The position numbers and the translations under genes were made by a program. Under the pieces are notes generated by a model. The model was not told the DNA's origin, searched no databases, and saw only the letters and a program-made list of their open reading frames with translations. A stretch of 64,000 nucleotides of DNA, from assembly GCF_016650635.1 (NCBI RefSeq), contig NZ_JAEKFI010000004.1, forward strand, positions 2,425,633-2,489,632. Direction: 5' to 3'. This DNA comes from Pseudomonas sp. TH43 (lineage in GTDB: Bacteria > Pseudomonadota > Gammaproteobacteria > Pseudomonadales > Pseudomonadaceae). Below are positions 25,720 to 33,695 of this stretch, one piece after another (the stretch's first letter is position 1; each line of letters starts with the position of its first letter).

Positions 25720-27291
25720 TTAGCGTTTGTTGCCTCCCAGAGCGCCGGTCAACCCACCGAGTACGCCGCCCAGACCGCCACCGGTGGTGCCCCCGCTGGC
25801 ACCGCCGTTGACCAGACCGCCGACCGCTGCAACGGTGCCGCCGACGTTGTTGACCAGACCACCGACTGCCGTGGTCACCGGGTTGTTGGTGGCGGCAATG
25901 CTGTTGCCGATACCGCTGACCGCGCCGCCGATCTGGCCGGTGAGTCCGGCGACTGGCGAGCCTAAACCTGTGGCTGCGCCGACTTGTTGCGTGACGTTGG
26001 TGACCGCGCTGGTGACCGGGTTCAAGCCTGCGCCCAAGGTGGCGCCAACGGTGGCCAGTGGCGAGGTCGTTGCGGTAATCGGTGAGCCCGAGCCGCCCAG
26101 CACGGTGTTGAGCGAGGCGACGGTGTTGCCCAGTCCGACTGCAGTGACGCCACCAGCACTGACGACGCCGTTGGTGTTGCCGGCGTTCAGACCGGCGCCG
26201 ACATTGACCACCGCGCCGCCGACGGTTTGCAGCAGACCAGTCCCACCGAGGCCGCCGCCCAGACCACCACCCAGACCACCGCCAGTGCCGGAGCCGCTGC
26301 TGTTGGACACCAGACCGCCAGCCTTGCCGACCGCCGTCCCGGTATTGCTCAAGGCGCCGCCCAGCGTGTTGGTCACGGCATTACCATTGCCAGCGTCGGT
26401 GACCTTGTCACCCAGGCCGTTGACGGCACCGCCGACTTTCGAAATCACTCCTTTGAGCGGATCACCCAGCCCGGTCGCATCGCCGATCTTGTCGGTGGTG
26501 CTTTCAACCATGGCGATCACCGGCACCAAACCGGCGCCGACTTTATCCGTCAGTTGGCTGGTCGGGCCATTGGTCAGGGTGGTGTCGAGGGTATTGCCGA
26601 GCATGGTGACTTTCGCGCCGACACCGTCGAGCAATGGCGCCACTTTGGTAATCACACCGCCGACCACCGGAACGCTGTTGGTGGCGGTGACCAGTTTGCC
26701 ACTGAGGTCAGTCACGCCATTGCCGACATCCGTGACCACGCCGCCAACCGAGGCAACTGTGGTGGTCAGGCCTTTAGGATCGGTTGACAGTTTGCCGATG
26801 CCATTGGCGACACCATCGCCAAGAGTCGTGACCACGTTGCCGGCGGTGTTGGCCGCGCTTTGCACCACGCCACCGACCACAGGAACAGTGCTCAGCGAGT
26901 CGCCAATCTGGCCGACGCCATCACCGACGCCGGCGACGGTTTTACCGACATCCTGCACCAGGGTAGTGGTCACCAACGGTGTGGTGGTCGGATTGGTTGG
27001 ATTCGTCGGGTTGGTTGGGTCGGTTGGATTTGTAGGGTTCGTCGGATTGGTCGGATCGGTTGTGCCAGTACCACCAGTACCACCCGTGCCGCCGGTTCCG
27101 CCTGTACCCGCGGTATCACCTGTGCCGCCACTACCGCCCGTGCCACCAGTGCCGCTTGTGCCACTGGTAGGCGAGGAACTGCCGGAGCTGCTGTGATGGC
27201 CGCCACCGCCGCTGCTGCAACCGGCGAGGCCGAGGGAGAGAATCAATGCCAAAGCGATTGCTGATTTGCACCACACGTCTTGAGTTTTCAT
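25720..27291 (-). CDS. collagen-like repeat lipoprotein
   Basis: A 523-residue secreted lipoprotein. Signal peptide ALALILSLGLAGC gives a lipobox LAGC; a Ser/Gly region, Gly-Thr-Gly triplets (GTGGTGGTGGTGGTG) and a Pro-Thr-Asn triplet tract (PTNPTNPTNPTDPTNPT) follow, about residues 50-105. The rest is built of Val/Gly-rich repeats such as VTTLGDGVANGIGKLS and VPVVGGVITKVAPLLDGVGA. It ends in Gly-rich LGGVLGGLTGALGGNKR. RefSeq-style names for such proteins are collagen-like triple helix repeat protein; a cell-surface matrix or adhesion role is inference. AAGGA precedes ATG 27291. Confidence 0.8.
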   Translation of the reverse strand: MKTQDVWCKSAIALALILSLGLAGCSSGGGGHHSSSGSSSPTSGTSGTGGTGGSGGTGDTAGTGGTGGTGGTGGTGTTDPTNPTNPTNPTDPTNPTNPTNPTTTPLVTTTLVQDVGKTVAGVGDGVGQIGDSLSTVPVVGGVVQSAANTAGNVVTTLGDGVANGIGKLSTDPKGLTTTVASVGGVVTDVGNGVTDLSGKLVTATNSVPVVGGVITKVAPLLDGVGAKVTMLGNTLDTTLTNGPTSQLTDKVGAGLVPVIAMVESTTDKIGDATGLGDPLKGVISKVGGAVNGLGDKVTDAGNGNAVTNTLGGALSNTGTAVGKAGGLVSNSSGSGTGGGLGGGLGGGLGGTGLLQTVGGAVVNVGAGLNAGNTNGVVSAGGVTAVGLGNTVASLNTVLGGSGSPITATTSPLATVGATLGAGLNPVTSAVTNVTQQVGAATGLGSPVAGLTGQIGGAVSGIGNSIAATNNPVTTAVGGLVNNVGGTVAAVGGLVNGGASGGTTGGGLGGVLGGLTGALGGNKR

Positions 27292-27532
27292 GATCGAGAT
27301 TCCTTGCACCTGTCACAACGTTCGTTGCCTTCGATGGCTTGCCGATCTGTCGCCGGCAATGCCTCGTCCGTGGCTCTAATCTCAGTCGAGGGTGCGTTTC
27401 CGACCATTCTCAAGTTGGTATTAACGCCTTTATATATAAGGCGCAAAGCAGCGCCTAAGGACTAATACCCAGGTAATAGAGGCGCAAAAAAAAGCCTTGA
27501 AAATCAAGGCTAGGCGTTTTCAACTGCGTGGA
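27292..27532. promoter_or_regulatory. region upstream of the collagen-like gene, with a TA-rich hairpin
   Basis: This stretch holds no gene. CGCCTT-TATATAT-AAGGCG (27425-27443) is a 6-bp inverted repeat with an AT loop about 135 bases upstream of the collagen-like gene; it could be an operator or promoter element for that gene. A minus-strand terminator described separately lies at 27485-27511. Confidence 0.4.
27485..27511 (-). terminator. rho-independent terminator, minus strand
   Basis: On the minus strand AGCCTTG-ATTTT-CAAGGCT is followed by TTTTTTTT. The only minus-strand genes upstream of it are maoC-like and fabG-like at 28475-30684, so the transcript of that operon may run about 960 bases through the tandem repeat array before ending here. 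Confidence 0.8.
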
Positions 27533-28470
27533 AAGAGGGCGGAAAAAACTTAAGTGATATACACACAATTAACAGGCCTGCCGTGGCTTTTTGACCCAAC
27601 TCAACCCCCCTGTGGTGAGGGGATTTATCCCCGTTGGGTTGCGCAGCAGCCCTCAGGATCTCAAGCGTTCAGATAGATCGAGTTCACCGGTCTTACGACG
27701 GCTGCGCCGCCGAACGGGGATAAATCCCCTCGCCACGGAATCTTCCTATGGCCTGGTATGCGTCTGCGGGGCAAGAGGGCGGAAAAAACTTAAGTGATAT
27801 ACACACAATTAACAGGCCTGCCGCGGCTTTTCGACCCAACTCAGCTCCCTTGTGGCGAGGGGATTTATCCCCGTTGGGTTGCGCAGCAGCCCCAGGATCT
27901 CAGGCGTTTCAGATAGATCGAGTTCACCGGTTTTACGACGGCTGCGCCGCCGAACGGGGATAAATCCCCTCGCCACGGAATCTTCCTTTGGCCTGGTATG
28001 CGTCTGCGGGGCAAGAGGGCGGAAAAAACTTAAGTGATGTACACACAATTAACAGGCCTGCCGTGGCTTTTTGACCCAACTCAACCCCCCTGTGGTGAGG
28101 GGATTTATCCCCGTTGGATTGCGCAGCATCCCCAAGGATCTCAAGCGTTCAGATAGATCGAGTTCACCGGTCTTACGACGGCTGCGCCGCCGAACGGGGA
28201 TAAATCCCCTCGCCACGGAATCTTCCTATGGCCTGGCATGCATCTGCGGGGCAAGAGGGTGGAAAAAACTTAAGATGTACACACAATTAACAGGCCTGCC
28301 GTGGCTTTTTGACCCAACTCGCCCCCCTGTGGTGAGGGGATTTATCCCCGTTGGGTTGCGCAGCAGCCCCAGGATCTCAAGCGTTCAGATAGATCGAGTT
28401 CACCGGTCTTACGACGGCTGCGCCGCCGAACGGGGATAAATCCCCTCGCCACGCTCCCTGTGGCCTGGGA
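27533..28470. repeat. four tandem 240-bp units, each holding a REPIN
   Basis: Units start at AAGAGGGCGGAAAAAACTTA, positions 27533, 27773, 28013 and 28253 (period exactly 240 for the first three intervals; the last is slightly shorter and ends near 28470). Each has TTAACAGGCCTGCCG, then an inverted pair GTGRYGAGGGGATTTATCCC ... GGGATAAATCCCCTCGCCAC around GATAGATCGAGTTCACCGG. This is a third REP class of the window. Reading frames inside it (for example those giving RGFIPVGLRSS repeats) are by-products of the repeat. Confidence 0.95.
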
Positions 28471-28474
28471 TGGT

Positions 28475-29329
28475 TCAGCCGATCGGCTGCCACTGCCCGA
28501 CCATGTGTTCCAGATCATTCGCGCCGATCAGGCGCAGTTCGCCACTGGACCCCGCCGCACTCGCCAGCAAGGTCACCTCGCTCGGCAACCGCACGGGTTT
28601 GCGAAAGTGCACGGCGATCTCGATGTTGGCCTTGGGCAAGTGATCGGCCAGTGCCGCCAAAGTACGCGCCTTGTTCCACAACCCATGGGCAATTGCCGTG
28701 GGAAAGCCGAACAACCTGGCACTCGCCGCGCTCAAGTGGATCGGGTTGTAGTCCCCCGACACCTTGGCGTATTGCCGACCAATGTCCGCCGGGGCTTTCC
28801 AGTGCGCCACTTCCGTCAGCGCTGGCGTGGGCTCCCACGTCTGCTCGACGGGTTCACCCTCAAGCTTGACCCCGCGACAGAGCATCTGGCTTTCGGCTTC
28901 CCACAATGGCCCGAGTTGATCGTCCAGGGTGGTCAGCACGTCAAACGTCGCGCCCTTCGGATGCGGCTGCAGGTTGTGCACGCGCACGCTGACTTGCGCC
29001 CGACTGATTGCGCCCATCGGCCGCAAGACACGGATGCGGTTGCTCAGATGAATCAGCCCCAGTAACGGGAAGGGAAAATCCTTGGCGGTGAGTAATTGCA
29101 TTTGCAAGGCGAAGGCGAGGATATGCGGATAAGTCGGCGGCAGCAGACCGTCGTCGGCAAATCCACAGACCTTGCGGTAGGCCGCCAGGCGTTTGCCATC
29201 GACATCGACCCAGCAGCGCAAACCGCTGTCAGGCAGTTGCGTGCCAGTGATTTTGCGTCGCGTGGCTGCCCGTACATACAGACCGGGCAGGCTCGGTTCG
29301 CGATCCAGCGTGTGCCATTCGATGCTCAT
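28475..29329 (-). CDS. MaoC-like acyl-CoA/ACP dehydratase
   Basis: A 284-residue protein with a C-terminal MaoC hot-dog domain: hydratase motif YAKVSGDYNPIHLSAASARL (Asp and His of the catalytic dyad) followed by FPTAIAHGLWNKARTLAAL. The N-terminal half is a second, degenerate hot-dog-like region. Likely hydrates enoyl-CoA or enoyl-ACP. ATG 29329 lies 2 bases after the stop of the reductase gene, so they form an operon; a thiolase gene is divergent. The upstream in-frame extension overlaps the reductase gene and is rejected. Confidence 0.87.
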   Translation of the reverse strand: MSIEWHTLDREPSLPGLYVRAATRRKITGTQLPDSGLRCWVDVDGKRLAAYRKVCGFADDGLLPPTYPHILAFALQMQLLTAKDFPFPLLGLIHLSNRIRVLRPMGAISRAQVSVRVHNLQPHPKGATFDVLTTLDDQLGPLWEAESQMLCRGVKLEGEPVEQTWEPTPALTEVAHWKAPADIGRQYAKVSGDYNPIHLSAASARLFGFPTAIAHGLWNKARTLAALADHLPKANIEIAVHFRKPVRLPSEVTLLASAAGSSGELRLIGANDLEHMVGQWQPIG

Positions 29330-29331
29330 GC

Positions 29332-30684
29332 CTAAGCCCCCAGAACACTTTGTCCACAGACCCGCAGCGCCTGCCCGGTGAACGCGCCGGTGCCCGGTTG
29401 CGCCAGCCATGCAACGGCTTCGGCGACGTCTTGCGGCAAGCCGCCCTGGCCCAGCGAACTCATGCGTCGCCCGGCCTCACGCAGGCCGAACGGGATGTGT
29501 GCGGTCATCTGGGTTTCAATGAAACCCGGCGCCACGGCGTTGATGCTGATGCCGCGTTCCTGCAGGGTTGGCGCCCACGCCTGGGCCAGGCCAATCAATC
29601 CGGCCTTGCTCGCGGCGTAGTTGGTTTGCCCGCGATTGCCGGCGATACCGCTGATCGAGGCGAGCAAAATCACCCGCGCGTTGTCACGCAACGTACCGCT
29701 GTCAAGCAGGGCTTTGGTCAGCACTTGCGGCGCGTTGAGGTTGACGGCCAGTACCGCGTCCCAGAATTCCGGGGTCATGTTGGCCAGTGTTTTGTCGCGG
29801 TTGATCCCGGCGTTATGCACCAGAATGTCGAGGCCATCGGGCAGTTGTTCGATCAGTTGTGCACCCGCGTCTTCGGCACAGATATCGAGGGTGATGCTGC
29901 GCCCGCCGAGGCGTGCAGCGAGGGCGTCGAGATCGGTTTTTGCCGGAGGTACGTCGAGCAGGATCACTTCGGCACCGTCGCGTGCGAGGGTCTCGGCGAT
30001 CGATGCGCCAATACCGCGGGCCGCACCGGTGATCAGTGCCTTGCGCCCGGCCAGCGGTCTCGTCCAGTCAGTCACTGGCGTTGCGCACGCGCTCAGGCGG
30101 ATGACTTGTCCGGATACAAATGCACTTTTCGGCGAAAGGAAAAACCGCAGCGGGCCTTCCAGTTGATCCTCGGCACCGGCGCCGACGTAGATCAATTGCA
30201 GGGTGCCGCCGCTGCGCAGTTCCTTGGCCAACGAGCGCGAAAATCCTTCCAGTGCTCGCTGCGCACTGGACGCAAACGGATCAGCCAGGGTTTCCGGGGC
30301 GCGGCCGAGGATCACCAGATGCGCGCACGCCTCTAGATTTTTCATCAACGGCTGAAAAAATTCGCGCAATTGTTTGAGCTGGTCGGTGTGCTGCAATTCG
30401 CTGGCATCGAACACCACGGCTTTGAGTTTCGGGCCGTGGCCGGGAATCCATTCGGTGGCCGTCGCCGGTTGCTCCCCGTAGCGGTAAATGCCATCGGTCA
30501 AACGATTGGCGAAGGCGCTGACGCGTTCGGCCAGTGGCCCGCCACCGATCAGCAGCGCGCCGTCCACCGGTCGCAGGCGTCCAGCCTGCCAGCGCTCCAG
30601 TCGCACCGGCGACGGCAGTCCCAGTGCGCCGACCAGACGATGGCCGATGGACGAGTTGGCGAAGTCGATATAGCGGTCAGACAT
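29332..30684 (-). CDS. high-molecular-weight FabG-type 3-oxoacyl reductase (SDR)
   Basis: A 450-residue short-chain dehydrogenase with an extra N-terminal domain (about residues 1-200), as in HMwFabG proteins. The C-terminal SDR part shows RKALITGAARGIGASIAETL (glycine-rich NADP-binding), LVHNAGINRDKTLANMTPEF (NAG), and catalytic SISGIAGNRGQTNYAASKAG (Ser, Tyr, Lys). Probably reduces 3-oxoacyl-CoA or -ACP with NAD(P)H, feeding the MaoC dehydratase. First gene of the leftward operon, divergent from the thiolase gene with 353 bases between. Confidence 0.9.
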   Translation of the reverse strand: MSDRYIDFANSSIGHRLVGALGLPSPVRLERWQAGRLRPVDGALLIGGGPLAERVSAFANRLTDGIYRYGEQPATATEWIPGHGPKLKAVVFDASELQHTDQLKQLREFFQPLMKNLEACAHLVILGRAPETLADPFASSAQRALEGFSRSLAKELRSGGTLQLIYVGAGAEDQLEGPLRFFLSPKSAFVSGQVIRLSACATPVTDWTRPLAGRKALITGAARGIGASIAETLARDGAEVILLDVPPAKTDLDALAARLGGRSITLDICAEDAGAQLIEQLPDGLDILVHNAGINRDKTLANMTPEFWDAVLAVNLNAPQVLTKALLDSGTLRDNARVILLASISGIAGNRGQTNYAASKAGLIGLAQAWAPTLQERGISINAVAPGFIETQMTAHIPFGLREAGRRMSSLGQGGLPQDVAEAVAWLAQPGTGAFTGQALRVCGQSVLGA

Positions 30685-30837
30685 GGAACGCTCTCCAGAA
30701 GTTGGGGTTCAAAGTGTGGACTACCCACGGCAATCAATCGTTCGATCCACGCAATAAGGCCTACGCTAGAACAGCAGAGTAGTTGGCGACTGAAGGTTTT
30801 GTCGGCGAACACAAATTCAGCAACACAGCAGAACCCT

Positions 30838-30995
30838 TGTAGGAGTGACCCGTGGCGAGGGGATTCATCCCCGTTCGGCTGCGAAGCAGTCGTAGAACCT
30901 GCACACGCGGTATTTCAAACAGACCGCGCTGCATGGAAAGGGGGCCGCTTCGCAGCCCAGCGGGGATAAATCCCCTCGCCACAGTGGCTCCTACA
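30838..30995. repeat. composite REP element between divergent fabG-like and thiolase genes
   Basis: GTGGCGAGGGGATTCATCCC and its inverted copy GGGATAAATCCCCTCGCCAC are flanked by GTAGGAG/CTCCTAC ends, so two REP classes are nested. It fills about half of the 353-base intergenic region; the rest (30685-30837 and 30996-31037) should contain both promoters, which were not resolved by eye. Confidence 0.85.
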
Positions 30996-31037
30996 GAGAA
31001 TCCAGGTGAATTCGATCAATTTGAAAAGGAGTTATTC

Positions 31038-32315
31038 ATGAGTCAGCTGCGCCGCGTCGCGATCATCGGCGGTAACCGTATTCCTTTCGCCCGCTCCAAC
31101 GGGCCTTACGCTACCGCCAGCAATCAGGTGATGCTCACTGCTGCCCTCGAAGGCCTGATCGAACGTTACAACCTGCACGGCCTGCGCATCGGCGAGGTGG
31201 TGGCAGGTGCGGTGCTGAAATTGTCACGAGATATGAACCTGACCCGTGAATGCGTGCTCGGCTCGCGCCTCTCGCCGGCCACCCCGGCGTATGACATTCA
31301 GCAAGCCTGTGGCACGGGTCTGGAAGCGGCCCTGCTGGTGGCCAACAAGATTGCGCTCGGACAGATCGATTGCGGCATTGCCGGCGGCGTCGATACCACC
31401 TCCGATGCGCCGATCAGCGTCAGCGAAGGCTTGCGCAAAATCCTACTGCAAGCCAATCGCGCGAAGACGACCGGCGACAAACTGAAAACCTTTCTGCAAT
31501 TGCGCCCCAAACACCTCATCCCGGAGTTTCCGCGCAACGGCGAGCCACGCACCGGCCTGTCGATGGGCCAGCACTGCGAGCTCATGGCACAGACCTGGAA
31601 CATCCCTCGCGAAGAGCAGGATCAACTGGCCCTCGAAAGCCACCACAAACTCGCTGCGTCCTACAGCGAAGGCTGGCACAACGACCTGATGACGCCGTTT
31701 CTCGGCCTGACCCGCGACAACAACCTGCGCCCGGATCTGACACTGGAAAAACTCGCCACGCTGAAACCGGCCTTCGAGAAAAGCGCCAAAGGCACGCTGA
31801 CGGCGGGCAACTCCACACCGCTCACCGATGGCGCCTCGGTGGTGCTGCTCGGCAGCGAGGAATGGGCGAAAGAACGTGGCCTGCCGATCCTTGCCTACCT
31901 GCGCGACGGCGAAGCGGCGGCGGTGGATTTCGTCAACGGCGCGGAAGGGCTGCTGATGGCGCCGGCGTACGCAGTGCCACGCTTGCTGGCCCGCAATGGC
32001 CTGACCTTGCAGGATTTTGATTACTACGAAATTCACGAGGCGTTCGCCGCGCAAGTGCTGTGTACGTTAAAAGCCTGGGAAGATCCCGAATACTGCAAAA
32101 CCCGTCTGGGACTCGATGCGCCCTTGGGTTCGATTGATCGCAGCCGACTCAACGTCAAAGGCAGTTCCCTGGCGGCAGGGCATCCGTTTGCCGCAACCGG
32201 CGGACGGATCGTCGCCAACATGGCCAAATTGCTCGATGCGGCAGGCAAGGGCCGTGGCCTGATTTCGATTTGCGCAGCAGGCGGCCAAGGCGTCACCGCC
32301 ATTATCGAGCGCTAG
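31038..32315 (+). CDS. acetyl-CoA C-acyltransferase (thiolase, FadI-like)
   Basis: A 425-residue thiolase that cleaves or forms 3-ketoacyl-CoA. Nucleophilic Cys91 in DIQQACGTGLEAALL, His in YYEIHEAFAAQ, His in SLAAGHPFAATGGR, and the second Cys in SICAAGGQGVTA. AAAGGAG precedes ATG 31038 by 9 bases; the long upstream in-frame extension reads the REP element and is rejected. With the divergent reductase and dehydratase it makes three of the four steps of a beta-oxidation or reverse cycle. Confidence 0.92.
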   Translation: MSQLRRVAIIGGNRIPFARSNGPYATASNQVMLTAALEGLIERYNLHGLRIGEVVAGAVLKLSRDMNLTRECVLGSRLSPATPAYDIQQACGTGLEAALLVANKIALGQIDCGIAGGVDTTSDAPISVSEGLRKILLQANRAKTTGDKLKTFLQLRPKHLIPEFPRNGEPRTGLSMGQHCELMAQTWNIPREEQDQLALESHHKLAASYSEGWHNDLMTPFLGLTRDNNLRPDLTLEKLATLKPAFEKSAKGTLTAGNSTPLTDGASVVLLGSEEWAKERGLPILAYLRDGEAAAVDFVNGAEGLLMAPAYAVPRLLARNGLTLQDFDYYEIHEAFAAQVLCTLKAWEDPEYCKTRLGLDAPLGSIDRSRLNVKGSSLAAGHPFAATGGRIVANMAKLLDAAGKGRGLISICAAGGQGVTAIIER

Positions 32316-32320
32316 AAAAG

Positions 32321-32367
32321 CCCCTCACCCTAACCCTCTCCGGGAGGGGGAGGGCTGGGGTGAGGGT
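32321..32367. repeat. dispersed inverted repeat CCCCTCACCCTAACCC / GGGTGAGGG
   Basis: CCCTCACCC and GGGTGAGGG arms surround TAACCCTCTCC and its partner GGAGGG, then TGTTTTC. It is a well-known dispersed repeat type in proteobacteria and follows the thiolase stop by 5 bases, so it may serve as its terminator stem. The rest of the gap to the RIO kinase gene (32368-32584) shows no gene or clear signal. Confidence 0.65.
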
Positions 32368-32584
32368 GTTTTCTGACCCGATGTCAGATTCTGTCGCAAA
32401 TGCCCTCAACACCGATCAGCAACATTTACCACCGCCTCGGCTATGATTCGCCGCGGTCAGATTTTCGGCACAGTGTGTGCATTCACAGATTCACAGGTCG
32501 GCAACCCCTCCCCGAGAGGCGAGGATTGCCGTATAACGAGTGACATTCGCGTGTTTGGTAATAAAGGACCCACAATAAAAGCTG

Positions 32585-33481
32585 ATGAAGACTCCAAAAC
32601 GCATTGAACCGCTGATCGAAGACGGTCTGGTTGACGAGGTGCTGCGCCCACTGATGAGTGGCAAAGAAGCAGCTGTTTATGTGGTGCGCTGCGGCAATCA
32701 GTTACGTTGCGCAAAAGTCTACAAGGAGGCGAATAAACGCAGTTTCCGCCAGGCAGCCGAGTATCAGGAAGGCCGCAAGGTTCGTAACAGCCGACAGGCG
32801 CGGGCGATGGCCAAGGGCTCAAAATTCGGTCGAAAAGAGACCGAGGATGCCTGGCAGAATGCCGAAGTAGCGGCTTTGTTCCGTCTGGCCGGCGCGGGTG
32901 TGCGGGTGCCCAAGCCTTATGACTTCCTCGACGGCGTGCTGTTGATGGAACTGGTGGCCGACGAGTACGGCGACGCTGCGCCGCGTCTGAACGACGTGGT
33001 GCTCGAACCGGACCAGGCGCGCGAATATCACGCGTTCCTGATTTCGCAGATCGTGCTGATGTTGTGTACCGGCCTGGTGCACGGTGACCTCTCGGAGTTC
33101 AACGTGCTGCTGACGCCGACCGGCCCGGTCATCATCGACCTGCCGCAAGCGGTCGACGCTGCTGGCAACAACCACGCGTTCAGCATGCTCGAGCGAGACG
33201 TTGGCAACATGGCTTCTTATTTCGGGCGTTTTGCCCCGGAGTTGAGGCAGACCAAGTACGCCAAGGAAATGTGGGCGCTGTACGAAGCCGGCACCTTGCA
33301 CCCGGCCAGCGTGCTGACCGGCGAGTTCGATGATCCGGAAGACCTGGCCGATGTTGGCGGGGTGCTGCGCGAGATCGAAGCGGCGCGGCTGGATGAGGAG
33401 CGCAAACAGGCGATCCGTGCGGCGGACGACGAGCCGAAAGGCAAGTCCGACGAACCGCCTCCACCGCCGTGGATGCAGTAA
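32585..33481 (+). CDS. RIO1-type serine/threonine kinase
   Basis: A 298-residue RIO-family kinase. ATP-binding Lys is in AAVYVVRCGNQLRCAKVYKE; catalytic loop LVHGDLSEFNVLLTPTG; metal-binding Asp in VIIDLPQAVDAAGNNH. The C-terminus is a charged tail ending DEPPPPPWMQ. Bacterial RIO kinases are of unknown target. ATG 32585 has no good Shine-Dalgarno within 12 bases (AAAGGA is about 17 bases upstream). Monocistronic, ended by a strong terminator. Confidence 0.88.
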   Translation: MKTPKRIEPLIEDGLVDEVLRPLMSGKEAAVYVVRCGNQLRCAKVYKEANKRSFRQAAEYQEGRKVRNSRQARAMAKGSKFGRKETEDAWQNAEVAALFRLAGAGVRVPKPYDFLDGVLLMELVADEYGDAAPRLNDVVLEPDQAREYHAFLISQIVLMLCTGLVHGDLSEFNVLLTPTGPVIIDLPQAVDAAGNNHAFSMLERDVGNMASYFGRFAPELRQTKYAKEMWALYEAGTLHPASVLTGEFDDPEDLADVGGVLREIEAARLDEERKQAIRAADDEPKGKSDEPPPPPWMQ

Positions 33482-33494
33482 CCGCTTAAACAGA

Positions 33495-33518
33495 AACCCG
33501 GCTTCGGCCGGGTTTTTT
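33495..33518 (+). terminator. rho-independent terminator of the RIO kinase gene
   Basis: AACCCGGC-TTCG-GCCGGGTT, an 8-bp stem with a UUCG tetraloop, followed by TTTT; 14 bases after the stop codon. Confidence 0.95.
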
Positions 33519-33539
33519 GTGTGCAGAACAGCAGAAATC

Positions 33540-33634
33540 CCTTGCAGGAACAGAGCTTGCTCGCGAAAGCGCTGCGTCTGCCAATATGATGGTGACTGAC
33601 ACGCCCCCTTCGCGAGCAAGCTTTGCTCCTGCAG
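33540..33634. repeat. REP doublet, GAGCTTGCTCGCGAAAG class
   Basis: TTGCAGGAACAGAGCTTGCT and inverted AGCAAGCTTTGCTCCTGCAG around a 45-base centre; a half element of the GGCTGCGATC class (33655-33690) follows and reaches the Shine-Dalgarno of the next gene. Confidence 0.85.
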
Positions 33635-33695
33635 TGGATATAAAAGGGCCAGATCAAAAGATCGCAGCCCGCGGCAGCTCCTACAAGGATCGTAT

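Noticed and set aside
25727..27196. 489-codon Pro/Thr/Ala/Val-rich frame opposite the collagen-like gene
   Set aside because: Complement of Gly/Val repeats; the minus strand has signal peptide, lipobox and Shine-Dalgarno.
27591..28439. Repeated small frames giving RGFIPVGLRSS-type peptides
   Set aside because: Translations of the REP core in four tandem units and elsewhere (30852, 30761); the same peptide appears wherever this REP occurs.
27533..28470. Possible CRISPR array
   Set aside because: Units are 240 bases and almost wholly identical, with no unique spacers and no cas genes.
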